Positions 1-7,220 of a stretch of 64,000 nt of DNA are shown here, one piece after another. Within the stretch, counting starts at the first letter, position 1, and the number at the start of each line of letters is the position of its first letter. The notes beneath the pieces were generated by a model, which worked only from the letters and a program-made list of their open reading frames with translations, made no database searches and was not told where the DNA came from. This stretch comes from Streptomyces sp. NBC_01481 (GTDB lineage: Bacteria > Actinomycetota > Actinomycetes > Streptomycetales > Streptomycetaceae), in contig NZ_JAPEPT010000003.1 in NCBI RefSeq assembly GCF_026339995.1, forward strand, positions 806,001 through 870,000, in the 5' to 3' direction. A program made the translations under genes and the position numbers.

Positions 1-1
1 C

Positions 2-361
2 GCCCATGAGGAGACGGACCTGGCCTGGCGGGCGCTGGACGCGGGCTGGGCGATCGACTACCGCTCGGACATGGTGCTGTTCCATCCGACGATGCCGCCG
101 TCCCGGCACGCGGTCTACCACCGCATGGTGGCCCGCAACCGGGTCTGGCTGGCCCGCCGCAACCTCCCCGCGCCCCTGGTCCCCGTCTACCTCGGAGTCT
201 GGGTGCTGCTCACCCTGCTGCGGCGGCCCTCGCTGCCCGCTTTGAAGGCCTGGTTCGGCGGATTCAAGGAAGGCTGGCAAACTCCTTGTGGTCCCCGTCG
301 GCCCATCAGGTGGCGTACGGTGTGGCGCCTGACCCGTCTGGGCCGCCCTCCTGTCATCTGA
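2..361 (+). CDS. Glycosyltransferase family 2, C-terminal part only
   Basis: The reading frame is open from the first bases of the window and ends at 361, so only about the last 119 residues are present. The opening residues HEETDLAWRALDAGW match the segment of GT-A (family 2) glycosyltransferases that follows the catalytic centre (ED/EETDLxWR type). A hydrophobic stretch (VPVYLGVWVLLTLL) could be a C-terminal membrane anchor. It precedes a polysaccharide ABC exporter by about 100 bp, so it probably builds the exported glycan; that link is inferred from position. Donor and acceptor sugars cannot be read from this fragment. Confidence 0.75.
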   Translation, partial: AHEETDLAWRALDAGWAIDYRSDMVLFHPTMPPSRHAVYHRMVARNRVWLARRNLPAPLVPVYLGVWVLLTLLRRPSLPALKAWFGGFKEGWQTPCGPRRPIRWRTVWRLTRLGRPPVI

Positions 362-459
362 CATGCTCGGTCCTGAGAGCATCGGGCGTACTCCCGGGAC
401 CTGGACGTCTGAGCCTGCGCCCGACCGGCTGCGCATCTTGAACACGAAAGTTTCAACTT

Positions 460-1389
460 GTGAGTGACACAACCCATGACGGTGCGATCGTGACGAGCGC
501 CCCGCCATCCGCCGACGAAGGCCTGACAGCGGCGCAGCTTGCCGACAAGTACGGCCTGTCGGTGAGCGGTGCCCGACCGGGTCTCGTCGAATACATCCGG
601 CAGCTCTGGGGCAGGCGCCACTTCATCCTGGCGTTCTCCTCGGCGAAGCTGACCGCCCAGTACAGCCAGGCCAAGCTCGGCCAGCTCTGGCAGGTGGCGA
701 CCCCCCTGCTGAACGCGGCCGTGTACTACGTGATCTTCGGCCTCATCCTGGACTCGGGCCGCGGGATGGACAAGACGGTCTTCATCCCCTTCCTGGTGAC
801 GGGCGTCTTCGTCTTCACCTTCACCCAGACCTCCGTGATGGCCGGTGTCCGCGCCATCTCGGGCAATCTCGGGCTGGTACGGGCACTGCACTTCCCGCGG
901 GCGGCACTGCCGATCTCCTTCGCGCTGCAGCAGCTGCAGCAGCTGATGTTCTCGATGATCGTGCTCTTCGTCATCGCGGCGGCCTTCGGCAGCTACCCGT
1001 CGCTCAGCTGGCTGCTGATCCTGCCCGCGCTGGCCATGCAGTTCGTCTTCAACATCGGGATCGCCCTGATGATGGCCAGGCTGGGCAGCAAGACACCCGA
1101 CCTGGCCCAGCTGATGCCGTTCATCATGCGTACCTGGATGTACGCCTCGGGCGTCATGTTCTCCATCAAGGTGATGCTTGCGGACAAGCCCGCCTGGATC
1201 GGCGATGTGCTCAGCTACAACCCGGCGGCCATCTACATGGACCTGATCCGCTTCGCGCTGATCGACGGATACGGCGCGTCCAATCTGCCCTCGCACGTCT
1301 GGCTCGCAGGCGTCCTGTGGGCCGTTCTCTTCGGCGTCGCCGGGTTTGTGTACTTCTGGAAGGCGGAGGAGCGATATGGCCGTGGCTGA
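460..1389 (+). CDS. Polysaccharide/teichoic-acid ABC exporter, permease (Wzm/TagG type)
   Basis: 309 aa, GTG start. An N-terminal cytoplasmic stretch of about 65 residues is followed by an ABC2_membrane domain with about six hydrophobic segments (examples: LLNAAVYYVIFGLIL near residue 87, FIPFLVTGVFVFTF near 108, the final VWLAGVLWAVLFGVAGFVYF). The sequence FSSAKLTAQYSQAKLGQLW before the first helix is typical of Wzm/TagG permeases. The stop lies 14 nt inside the next gene, the cognate ATPase, so the two are translationally coupled. The inferred role is export of a lipid-linked or lipid-anchored glycan made by the upstream glycosyltransferase. Confidence 0.88.
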   Translation: MSDTTHDGAIVTSAPPSADEGLTAAQLADKYGLSVSGARPGLVEYIRQLWGRRHFILAFSSAKLTAQYSQAKLGQLWQVATPLLNAAVYYVIFGLILDSGRGMDKTVFIPFLVTGVFVFTFTQTSVMAGVRAISGNLGLVRALHFPRAALPISFALQQLQQLMFSMIVLFVIAAAFGSYPSLSWLLILPALAMQFVFNIGIALMMARLGSKTPDLAQLMPFIMRTWMYASGVMFSIKVMLADKPAWIGDVLSYNPAAIYMDLIRFALIDGYGASNLPSHVWLAGVLWAVLFGVAGFVYFWKAEERYGRG

Positions 1390-2182
1390 GGACATCACAG
1401 CGCAGGACATCGCGCAGGAGCGCATCCCCACTGTCATCGCCGACGACGTGCACATCGTGTACCGAGTGCACGGAGGCAGTGGCGGCAAGGGCAGTGCCAC
1501 CGCGGCCCTGAGCCGGATACTCCGCCGGGACAAGAGCCAGACCCGCGGTATCCGCAAGGTCCATGCCGTGCGCGGTGTCTCCTTCACCGCGTACCGCGGC
1601 GAGGCGATCGGACTGATCGGAACCAACGGCTCCGGCAAGTCGACTCTCCTGCGTGCCATCGCCGGCCTGCTGCCGACCGAGAGCGGCAGGGTGTACACCG
1701 ACGGCCAGCCCTCCCTGCTCGGCGTCAACGCCGCGCTCATGGGCGATCTCACCGGCGAGCGGAACGTCATTCTCGGCGGCCTGGCGATGGGCATGTCGCG
1801 CGAGGAGATCCGCGACCGTTATGAGGGCATCGTCGAGTTCTCGGGCATCAACGAGAAGGGCGACTTCATCACCCTGCCCATGCGCACCTACTCCTCCGGC
1901 ATGGGTGCCAGGCTCCGCTTCTCCATCGCCGCCGCCAAGAACCACGACGTCCTCATGATCGACGAGGCCCTGGCGACGGGTGACCGCAAGTTCCAGATCC
2001 GCTCCGAGGAGCGCATTCGCGAGCTCCGTAAGGAGGCGGGCACGGTCTTCCTGGTCAGCCATGGCGCCAAGACGATCAGGGACACCTGCGACCGTGTCCT
2101 GTGGCTGGAGCGCGGCGAGCTCCTGATGGACGGCCCGACCGACGAGGTCCTGCGGGCGTACGAGAAGGAGACCGGCAAGTAG
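1376..2182 (+). CDS. Polysaccharide/teichoic-acid ABC exporter, ATP-binding protein (Wzt/TagH type)
   Basis: 268 aa. The ATG at 1376 is chosen because GGAGGAG lies just upstream and the start overlaps the permease stop. A longer frame back to 1346 exists but has no ribosome site. Walker A GTNGSGKST is at about residues 82-90, the ABC signature variant SSGMGAR at about 173-179 and Walker B VLMIDEA at about 192-198. The protein ends soon after the ABC domain, so it lacks the long C-terminal glycan-binding domain of some Wzt proteins. It powers the permease encoded upstream. Confidence 0.9.
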   Translation: MAVAEDITAQDIAQERIPTVIADDVHIVYRVHGGSGGKGSATAALSRILRRDKSQTRGIRKVHAVRGVSFTAYRGEAIGLIGTNGSGKSTLLRAIAGLLPTESGRVYTDGQPSLLGVNAALMGDLTGERNVILGGLAMGMSREEIRDRYEGIVEFSGINEKGDFITLPMRTYSSGMGARLRFSIAAAKNHDVLMIDEALATGDRKFQIRSEERIRELRKEAGTVFLVSHGAKTIRDTCDRVLWLERGELLMDGPTDEVLRAYEKETGK

Positions 2183-2205
2183 CCGGACCACGAAGATCGC
2201 GCGAA

Positions 2206-2239
2206 AAGATCCCCGTCGGCGCATCCCGGCGGGGGTCTT
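2206..2239 (+). terminator. Stem-loop terminator after the ABC exporter
   Basis: An imperfect GC-rich hairpin (AAGATCCCCGTCGG, short loop, arm ending GGCGGGGGTCTT) lies 24 bp after the ATPase stop. It separates the exporter genes from the hopanoid operon. Confidence 0.6.
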
Positions 2240-2561
2240 CTGCGTCCCTAGGGAGACACGGACCGCGCTGCGCGCCGACAGGTGGGCAAGGATCGTCAAG
2301 CCAAGGTCAATTCCCGAGCCGCCGGGGAAGGTTGGCAAGGATTGGAGTGTTCTTGTAATGCGCGCAACACCCGGACGTATCACCGCGCGTTGTACAACGT
2401 AAGCTGTACCGGTGCTGAATCGCGCCAATCGGGGCGATACGGCCGGACCAGACCTGTGGCGCGCCGTCCGCCGGGCGGTCTCCGCTGAGTCGGGAGGACC
2501 GGCGGCGTGTCCGAAATAGGATGGGTTGGATCGGCAGTGTAGAACGGGAGATGTGACGGCT
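2240..2561 (+). promoter_or_regulatory. Leader region of the hopanoid operon with a 12-bp palindrome
   Basis: About 320 bp without a gene, slightly lower in G+C than its surroundings, so it is the expected promoter region for the co-directional operon. A perfect 12-bp palindrome, CGTTGTACAACG, is at 2388-2399 and could be an operator. I cannot assign a sigma-factor class or a transcription start with confidence. Confidence 0.4.
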
Positions 2562-2624
2562 ATGACGGAAAATCTCCAGCTCCGCGAGGCTTTCGCCGTC
2601 CCCGCACCGGGCAGTTCCGAATGA
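2562..2624 (+). CDS. 20-codon micro-ORF overlapping the hpnC start
   Basis: ATG at 2562 runs 20 codons to a TGA whose first bases overlap the hpnC ATG (ATGA at 2621-2624). GGGAG lies 11 nt upstream, a weak ribosome site. hpnC itself has no convincing Shine-Dalgarno sequence and no in-frame start further upstream, so this ORF may act as a translational coupler or leader. The peptide shows no recognisable motif. It could also be a chance ORF. Confidence 0.35.
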   Translation: MTENLQLREAFAVPAPGSSE

Positions 2625-3541
2625 CGGGCACCCGGCAGGCGCGCGCCGAGGCTTCCGCGCGCGCCACACTCGACAAGGCCGCGGACGAGAACTTTCCCGT
2701 GGCCCCCTTCTTCCTGCCGCGCGCCTGGCGCGATGACCTGATGGCGGTTTACGGCTACGCCCGCCTTGTCGACGACATCGGCGACGGCGACCTCGCACCC
2801 GGCGGCGCTGACGCCCGCCACCTCGGCGTCGATCCGGCGAAGGCCGATGACCGGCTGGTGATGCTGGACGCCTTCGAGACGGACCTGCGCCGCGTTTTCG
2901 CCGGAGCCGACGCCGACCCGCACCACCCGCTGCTGAGCGCCCTGCGGCCGGTCGTACGCCGCCGCTCGCTCACCCCGGAGCCCTTCCTCCGGCTGATCGA
3001 GGCCAACCGCCAGGACCAGCTGGTGGGGCGCTACAAGACGTACGACGAGCTCGCCGCGTACTGCGAGCTGTCCGCCAACCCCGTCGGCCGGCTCGTCCTG
3101 CAGATCACCGGCACCGCCAGCCCCGAGCGCGTCCGGCTCTCCGATTCGATCTGCACCGGGCTCCAGATCGTCGAGCACCTCCAGGACGTGGGCGAGGACC
3201 TCGGACGCGACCGGATCTATCTGCCCGCCGAGGACATGCAGCGGTTCCATGTCACGGAGGACGATCTCGCCGCACCGAACGCGGGCGTGCCGGTGCGCGC
3301 GCTGATCGCATACGAAGCGGATCGCGCCCGGCGACTTCTGGATGAAGGCACGCCACTGGTGGGCAGCGTCCACGGCAGGCTGCGGCTGCTGCTCGCCGGG
3401 TTCGTGGCCGGAGGGCGCGCCGCCCTCACCGCGATCGCTGCCGCCGGACACGACGTCCTGGCCGGACCGCCCAAGGCGACCAAGGCCAATCTGCTGCGTG
3501 AGGTGGGAGCAGTCTTGCGAAGAGCGCGTAGAGAGGGGTGA
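2621..3541 (+). CDS. hpnC: Hydroxysqualene synthase HpnC
   Basis: 306 aa, squalene/phytoene synthase fold. The first Asp-rich motif LVDDIGDGD is at about residues 49-57. The second region reads EHLQDVGEDLGRDRIYLP, where family members usually have LTNILRDVGED, so an Asn-Ile pair is replaced by Glu-His, as I expect for HpnC rather than HpnD. In the HpnCDE route HpnC hydrolyses and rearranges presqualene diphosphate to hydroxysqualene. The next gene is its partner HpnD, starting on a GTGA overlap. The start at 2621 is the most upstream possible in frame. Confidence 0.92.
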   Translation: MTGTRQARAEASARATLDKAADENFPVAPFFLPRAWRDDLMAVYGYARLVDDIGDGDLAPGGADARHLGVDPAKADDRLVMLDAFETDLRRVFAGADADPHHPLLSALRPVVRRRSLTPEPFLRLIEANRQDQLVGRYKTYDELAAYCELSANPVGRLVLQITGTASPERVRLSDSICTGLQIVEHLQDVGEDLGRDRIYLPAEDMQRFHVTEDDLAAPNAGVPVRALIAYEADRARRLLDEGTPLVGSVHGRLRLLLAGFVAGGRAALTAIAAAGHDVLAGPPKATKANLLREVGAVLRRARREG

Positions 3542-4488
3542 GCCGGACGATGGAGGGATCGACGCAGGCGTCGGCGCCGGTGCAGGCCGCGTACAGCTAC
3601 TGCGAGGCCGTCACCGGCCGGCAGGCGCGGAACTTCGCCTACGGCATCAGGCTGCTGCCCACCGACAAGCGACAGGCCATGTCGGCGCTGTACGCGTTCT
3701 CGCGGCGCGTCGACGACATCGGCGACGGCGAGCTCGCTCCCGATGCCAAGCGGAACCGGCTGGAGAGCACGCGGGACGTGCTGGAGCGGATCCGCCGGGG
3801 CACGGTCCAGGAGGACGACACCGACCCGGTCGCGGTCGCCCTCGCGGACGCGGCACGCCGCTTCCCGCTCCCGCTCGCGGGCCTCGACGAGCTCATCGAC
3901 GGCGTGCTGATGGACGTACGCGGCGAGACCTACGAGACGTGGGACGACCTCAAGGTCTACTGCCGGTGTGTCGCGGGCGCGATCGGGCGGCTCTCGCTCG
4001 GCGTGTTCGGCACTCAGCCCGGCGCGCGCGGCGTCGAGCGCGCCGCCGAGTACGCCGACACGCTGGGGCTCGCGCTTCAACTCACCAACATCCTCAGGGA
4101 CGTTCGCGAGGACGCGGCCAACGGGCGCACCTATCTGCCCGCCGACGACCTCGCCAAGTTCGGCTGCTCCGCGGGCTTCCACACCGCGACACCGCCGCCC
4201 GGCTCCGACTTCGCGGGCCTGGTGCACTTCGAAGTGCGGCGCGCCCGCACCCTGTTCGCCGAGGGCTACCGCCTGCTGCCCATGCTCGACCGGCGCAGTG
4301 GGGCCTGTGTCGCCGCGATGGCCGGGATCTATCGTCGCCTGCTTGACCGCATCGAACGCGACCCCGAGGCGGTACTGCGCGGCCGCGTCTCGCTGCCGGG
4401 GCGCGAGAAGGCGTACGTCGCCGTGCGCGGACTGTCCGGACTCGACGCCCGCCACATCACGCGGCAGACCCTGAGGGGGCGTGTCTGA
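3538..4488 (+). CDS. hpnD: Presqualene diphosphate synthase HpnD
   Basis: 316 aa from GTG 3538, overlapping the hpnC stop by 4 nt; ATG at 3550 is an alternative. It is a squalene/phytoene synthase-family enzyme with both Asp-rich motifs complete: FSRRVDDIGDGE near residue 57 and LTNILRDVREDAANGRTYLP near residue 180. It joins two farnesyl diphosphates head to head to give presqualene diphosphate, the substrate of HpnC. The stop codon overlaps the ATG of a 30-aa ORF, so translation probably passes through that ORF to hpnE. Confidence 0.93.
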   Translation: MSRTMEGSTQASAPVQAAYSYCEAVTGRQARNFAYGIRLLPTDKRQAMSALYAFSRRVDDIGDGELAPDAKRNRLESTRDVLERIRRGTVQEDDTDPVAVALADAARRFPLPLAGLDELIDGVLMDVRGETYETWDDLKVYCRCVAGAIGRLSLGVFGTQPGARGVERAAEYADTLGLALQLTNILRDVREDAANGRTYLPADDLAKFGCSAGFHTATPPPGSDFAGLVHFEVRRARTLFAEGYRLLPMLDRRSGACVAAMAGIYRRLLDRIERDPEAVLRGRVSLPGREKAYVAVRGLSGLDARHITRQTLRGRV

Positions 4489-4580
4489 TGCGGGCGTACA
4501 ACCGGCGGGCAACCGTCCGCTCCGACGCGGCGTCCCTGACTGCATCGGACCAGGACCGGGACCGGGGGGAGGTCGCGTGA
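4488..4580 (+). CDS. 30-aa DUF6380-like protein between hpnD and hpnE
   Basis: ATG at 4488 shares its A with the hpnD stop, and the TGA at 4578-4580 overlaps the hpnE GTG, so the ORF exactly bridges the two genes. It encodes a basic/acidic 30-residue peptide containing RATVRSDAASLTAS. This resembles, from memory, the short streptomycete DUF6380 proteins found at the same place. The C-terminal GEVA is encoded by the hpnE ribosome site GGGGGAGG. Function is unknown; translational coupling or a small accessory protein are both possible. Confidence 0.6.
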   Translation: MRAYNRRATVRSDAASLTASDQDRDRGEVA

Positions 4581-5962
4581 CGGACGACGACATGCGGTCC
4601 CGGCACGCAGTGGTGGTCGGCGGAGGGCTCGCCGGCATCACCGCGGCGCTGCAACTCGCCGAGGCGGGAATGAGCGTCACACTCGTCGAAAGCCGCACCC
4701 GGCTGGGCGGCCTCGCCTTCTCCTTCCGGCGCGGCGACCTGACCGTCGACAACGGCCAGCATGTGTATCTGCGCTGCTGCACCGCGTACAGCTGGTTCCT
4801 CGACCGGATCGACGGCGCTCATCTCGCCCCGCTCCAGGACCGTTTGGACGTACCGGTGCTGGATGTGGCGCCGAGGCGCGGACCGCGCCTCGGCAGGCTG
4901 CGCCGCACCGCGCTGCCCGTGCCGCTGCACCTCGCCGCCGGCCTGGCCACCTATCCGCACCTCTCGCTCGCCGAGCGCGCCGCCGTCGGGCGCGCCGCCC
5001 TCGCGCTGCAGAAGCTCGACCCCGCCGACCCGGCGCTGGACGGCATCGACTTCGCGACCTGGCTGGGCCGCCACGGCCAGTCGGCGCGCGCCATCGAGGC
5101 CCTGTGGGACCTCGTCGGCGTGGCGACCCTGAACGCCACCGCGTCCCACGCCTCTATGGGGCTCGCCGCGATGGTCTTCAAGACCGGACTCCTGTCCGAG
5201 CCGGGCGCCGCCGACATCGGCTGGGCCCGCGTGCCGCTCGGGGAACTGCACGACACGCTGGCCCGCAAGGCCCTCGACTCGGCGGGGGTTCGCACCGAGC
5301 TCTCGACCCGCGTCCGCGGCATCTCCCGTGCGGATCTGGGCCGTTGGCAGGTCGAGGTGGAAGACGAGCTGATGGAGGCCGACACCGTCGTGCTCGCCGT
5401 ACCGCAGCGTGAGGCCCATGCGCTGCTGCCCGAGGGGGCTCTGGAGGACCCCGACAGGCTGCTCGACATCGGCACCGCGCCGATCCTCAACATCCATGTG
5501 CTGTACGACCGCAAGGTCCTGCGCCGCCCGTTCTTCGCCGCGCTCGGCACGCCGGTCCAGTGGGTCTTCGACCGCACGGAGGCCTCGGGGCTTGCCGAGG
5601 GCCAGTATCTGGCCCTGTCCCAGTCGGCCGCCGAGGACGAGATCGACACGCCCGTCGCCGCACTGCGCGAGCGGTATCTGCCCGAGCTGGAGCGGCTGTT
5701 GCCCGCCACGCGCGGAGCCGAAGTCCGCGACTTCTTCGTCACCCGGGAGCGTACGGCGACCTTCGCCCCGAGCCCGGGCGTCGGCAGGCTGCGCCCCGGT
5801 GCGCGTACCAGAGCGCCGGGCCTGTACCTTGCGGGCGCGTGGACCGCCACCGGCTGGCCCGCGACCATGGAGGGTGCCGTACGCAGCGGCTTCAGCGCCG
5901 CCGGCGCCGCACTCTCCGCTCTCGGCCGTCACCATGAACATCCGCTCAAGGAGGCGGCGTGA
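4577..5962 (+). CDS. hpnE: Hydroxysqualene dehydroxylase / squalene-forming FAD oxidoreductase HpnE
   Basis: 461 aa. GTG 4577 is chosen because GGGGGAGG lies just upstream and it overlaps the preceding micro-ORF; the frame extends to 4481 but that part is not conserved-looking. The N-terminal dinucleotide-binding motif VVGGGLAGITAALQLAEAG (about residues 13-31) and the C-terminal LYLAGAWTATGWPATMEGAV segment are typical of amine-oxidase/phytoene-desaturase-like flavoproteins. HpnE reduces hydroxysqualene to squalene, completing the HpnCDE route. The downstream polyprenyl synthase starts on an overlapping GTGA. Confidence 0.92.
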   Translation: MTDDDMRSRHAVVVGGGLAGITAALQLAEAGMSVTLVESRTRLGGLAFSFRRGDLTVDNGQHVYLRCCTAYSWFLDRIDGAHLAPLQDRLDVPVLDVAPRRGPRLGRLRRTALPVPLHLAAGLATYPHLSLAERAAVGRAALALQKLDPADPALDGIDFATWLGRHGQSARAIEALWDLVGVATLNATASHASMGLAAMVFKTGLLSEPGAADIGWARVPLGELHDTLARKALDSAGVRTELSTRVRGISRADLGRWQVEVEDELMEADTVVLAVPQREAHALLPEGALEDPDRLLDIGTAPILNIHVLYDRKVLRRPFFAALGTPVQWVFDRTEASGLAEGQYLALSQSAAEDEIDTPVAALRERYLPELERLLPATRGAEVRDFFVTRERTATFAPSPGVGRLRPGARTRAPGLYLAGAWTATGWPATMEGAVRSGFSAAGAALSALGRHHEHPLKEAA

Positions 5963-7077
5963 GCATCAGTACTGGAACAAGAGGAGAGACCGTGCCGACT
6001 GTGCCCTCGGCGAACCCGGCTGATGACACCGCAGCCGGAGGAGAGAGCCTGGACATCATTGCGCTGCTGGAGCGCGGGCGGACCATGTCCACCCCGGTGC
6101 TGCGTGCGGCCGTCAACCGGCTCGCGCCGCCCATGGACACCGTCGCCTCCTACCACTTCGGCTGGATCGACGCGCAGGGGCGGCCCGCCGACGGTGACGG
6201 CGGCAAGGCCGTACGCCCGGCGCTCGCGCTGCTGTCCGCCGAGGCCGCCGGTGCCGCACCCGAGGTCGGCATCCCCGGTGCTGTCGCCGTGGAGCTGGTG
6301 CACAACTTCTCGCTGCTGCACGACGACCTGATGGACGGCGACGAGCAGCGCCGCCACCGCGACACGGTGTGGAAGGTGCACGGACCGGCCCAGGCGATCC
6401 TCGTCGGCGACGCGCTGTTCGCGCTCGCGGGCGAGGTGCTGCTGGAGCTCGGCACCGTCGAGGCGGGCCGTGCCACCCGTCGGCTGACCACCGCCACCCG
6501 CAAGCTGATCGACGGCCAGGCCCAGGACATCTCCTACGAGCACCGCGAGCGGGTCACCGTCGAGGAGTGCCTGGAGATGGAGGGCAACAAGACCGGCGCG
6601 CTGCTGGCCTGCGCCTGTTCCATCGGCGCGGTGCTCGGCGGGGCCGACGACAAGATGGCCGACACGCTGGAGGCGTACGGCTACCACCTCGGTCTCGCCT
6701 TCCAGGCCGTCGACGATCTGCTGGGCATCTGGGGCGACCCGGAGGCCACCGGCAAGCAGACCTGGAGCGATCTGCGTCAGCGCAAGAAGTCCCTGCCGGT
6801 CGTCGCCGCTCTCGCGGCCGGCGGCCCGGCGTCGCAGCGCCTCGGGGAGCTGCTCGCGGCCGATGCCAAGAGCAATGACTTCGACACCTTCTCCGAGGAG
6901 GAATTCGCCACCAGGGCGGCCCTGATCGAGGAGGCGGGCGGCCGCGAGTGGACCTCGGACGAGGCCCGCAGGCAGCACGCGATCGCGATCGAGGCCCTGA
7001 GCGGTGTCGACATGCCGGAGCAGGTCCGGGAGCAGCTCGTCGCGCTCGCGGACTTCGTCGTCGTACGAAAGAGATGA
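5959..7077 (+). CDS. Polyprenyl (farnesyl-type) diphosphate synthase
   Basis: 372 aa from GTG 5959, which follows AAGGAGG. A second start, GTG 5992, also has a good site (AGGAGA), so the protein may begin 11 residues later. The first Asp-rich motif is HDDLMDGDEQRRH near residue 117 and the second AVDDLLGIWGD near residue 252. A Phe lies five residues before the first motif, which in this family tends to restrict chain length. As it sits in a squalene-to-hopene operon, farnesyl diphosphate is the most likely product; geranylgeranyl diphosphate cannot be excluded. Confidence 0.88.
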   Translation: MSISTGTRGETVPTVPSANPADDTAAGGESLDIIALLERGRTMSTPVLRAAVNRLAPPMDTVASYHFGWIDAQGRPADGDGGKAVRPALALLSAEAAGAAPEVGIPGAVAVELVHNFSLLHDDLMDGDEQRRHRDTVWKVHGPAQAILVGDALFALAGEVLLELGTVEAGRATRRLTTATRKLIDGQAQDISYEHRERVTVEECLEMEGNKTGALLACACSIGAVLGGADDKMADTLEAYGYHLGLAFQAVDDLLGIWGDPEATGKQTWSDLRQRKKSLPVVAALAAGGPASQRLGELLAADAKSNDFDTFSEEEFATRAALIEEAGGREWTSDEARRQHAIAIEALSGVDMPEQVREQLVALADFVVVRKR

Positions 7078-7106
7078 TCGCTATCGCCTGCAGCATATGC
7101 GTGTCT

Positions 7107-7126
7107 TCTGGGGGCTAGCCCCCAGA
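7107..7126. repeat. Perfect 20-bp palindrome centred on CTAG
   Basis: TCTGGGGGCTAGCCCCCAGA is a perfect loop-less inverted repeat, 95 bp before shc. It could be an attenuator, a binding site, or a remnant of the small inverted-repeat sequences common in streptomycetes. There is no T tract, so a simple terminator is less likely. Confidence 0.5.
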
Positions 7127-7220
7127 CCCCCATGCAGTCGCCGGCCGGCGCCCGGGAGACCGGGCACCGGCCGACGGAGACCCCAGCACAGCAGAGAGCC
7201 ACTGCAACGAAGGGGAAGCC

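Noticed and set aside
187..1794. Long minus-strand frame of 535 codons opposite the ABC exporter
   Set aside because: Antisense to two genes with clear domains; composition is that of a high-GC shadow frame and no family is recognised.
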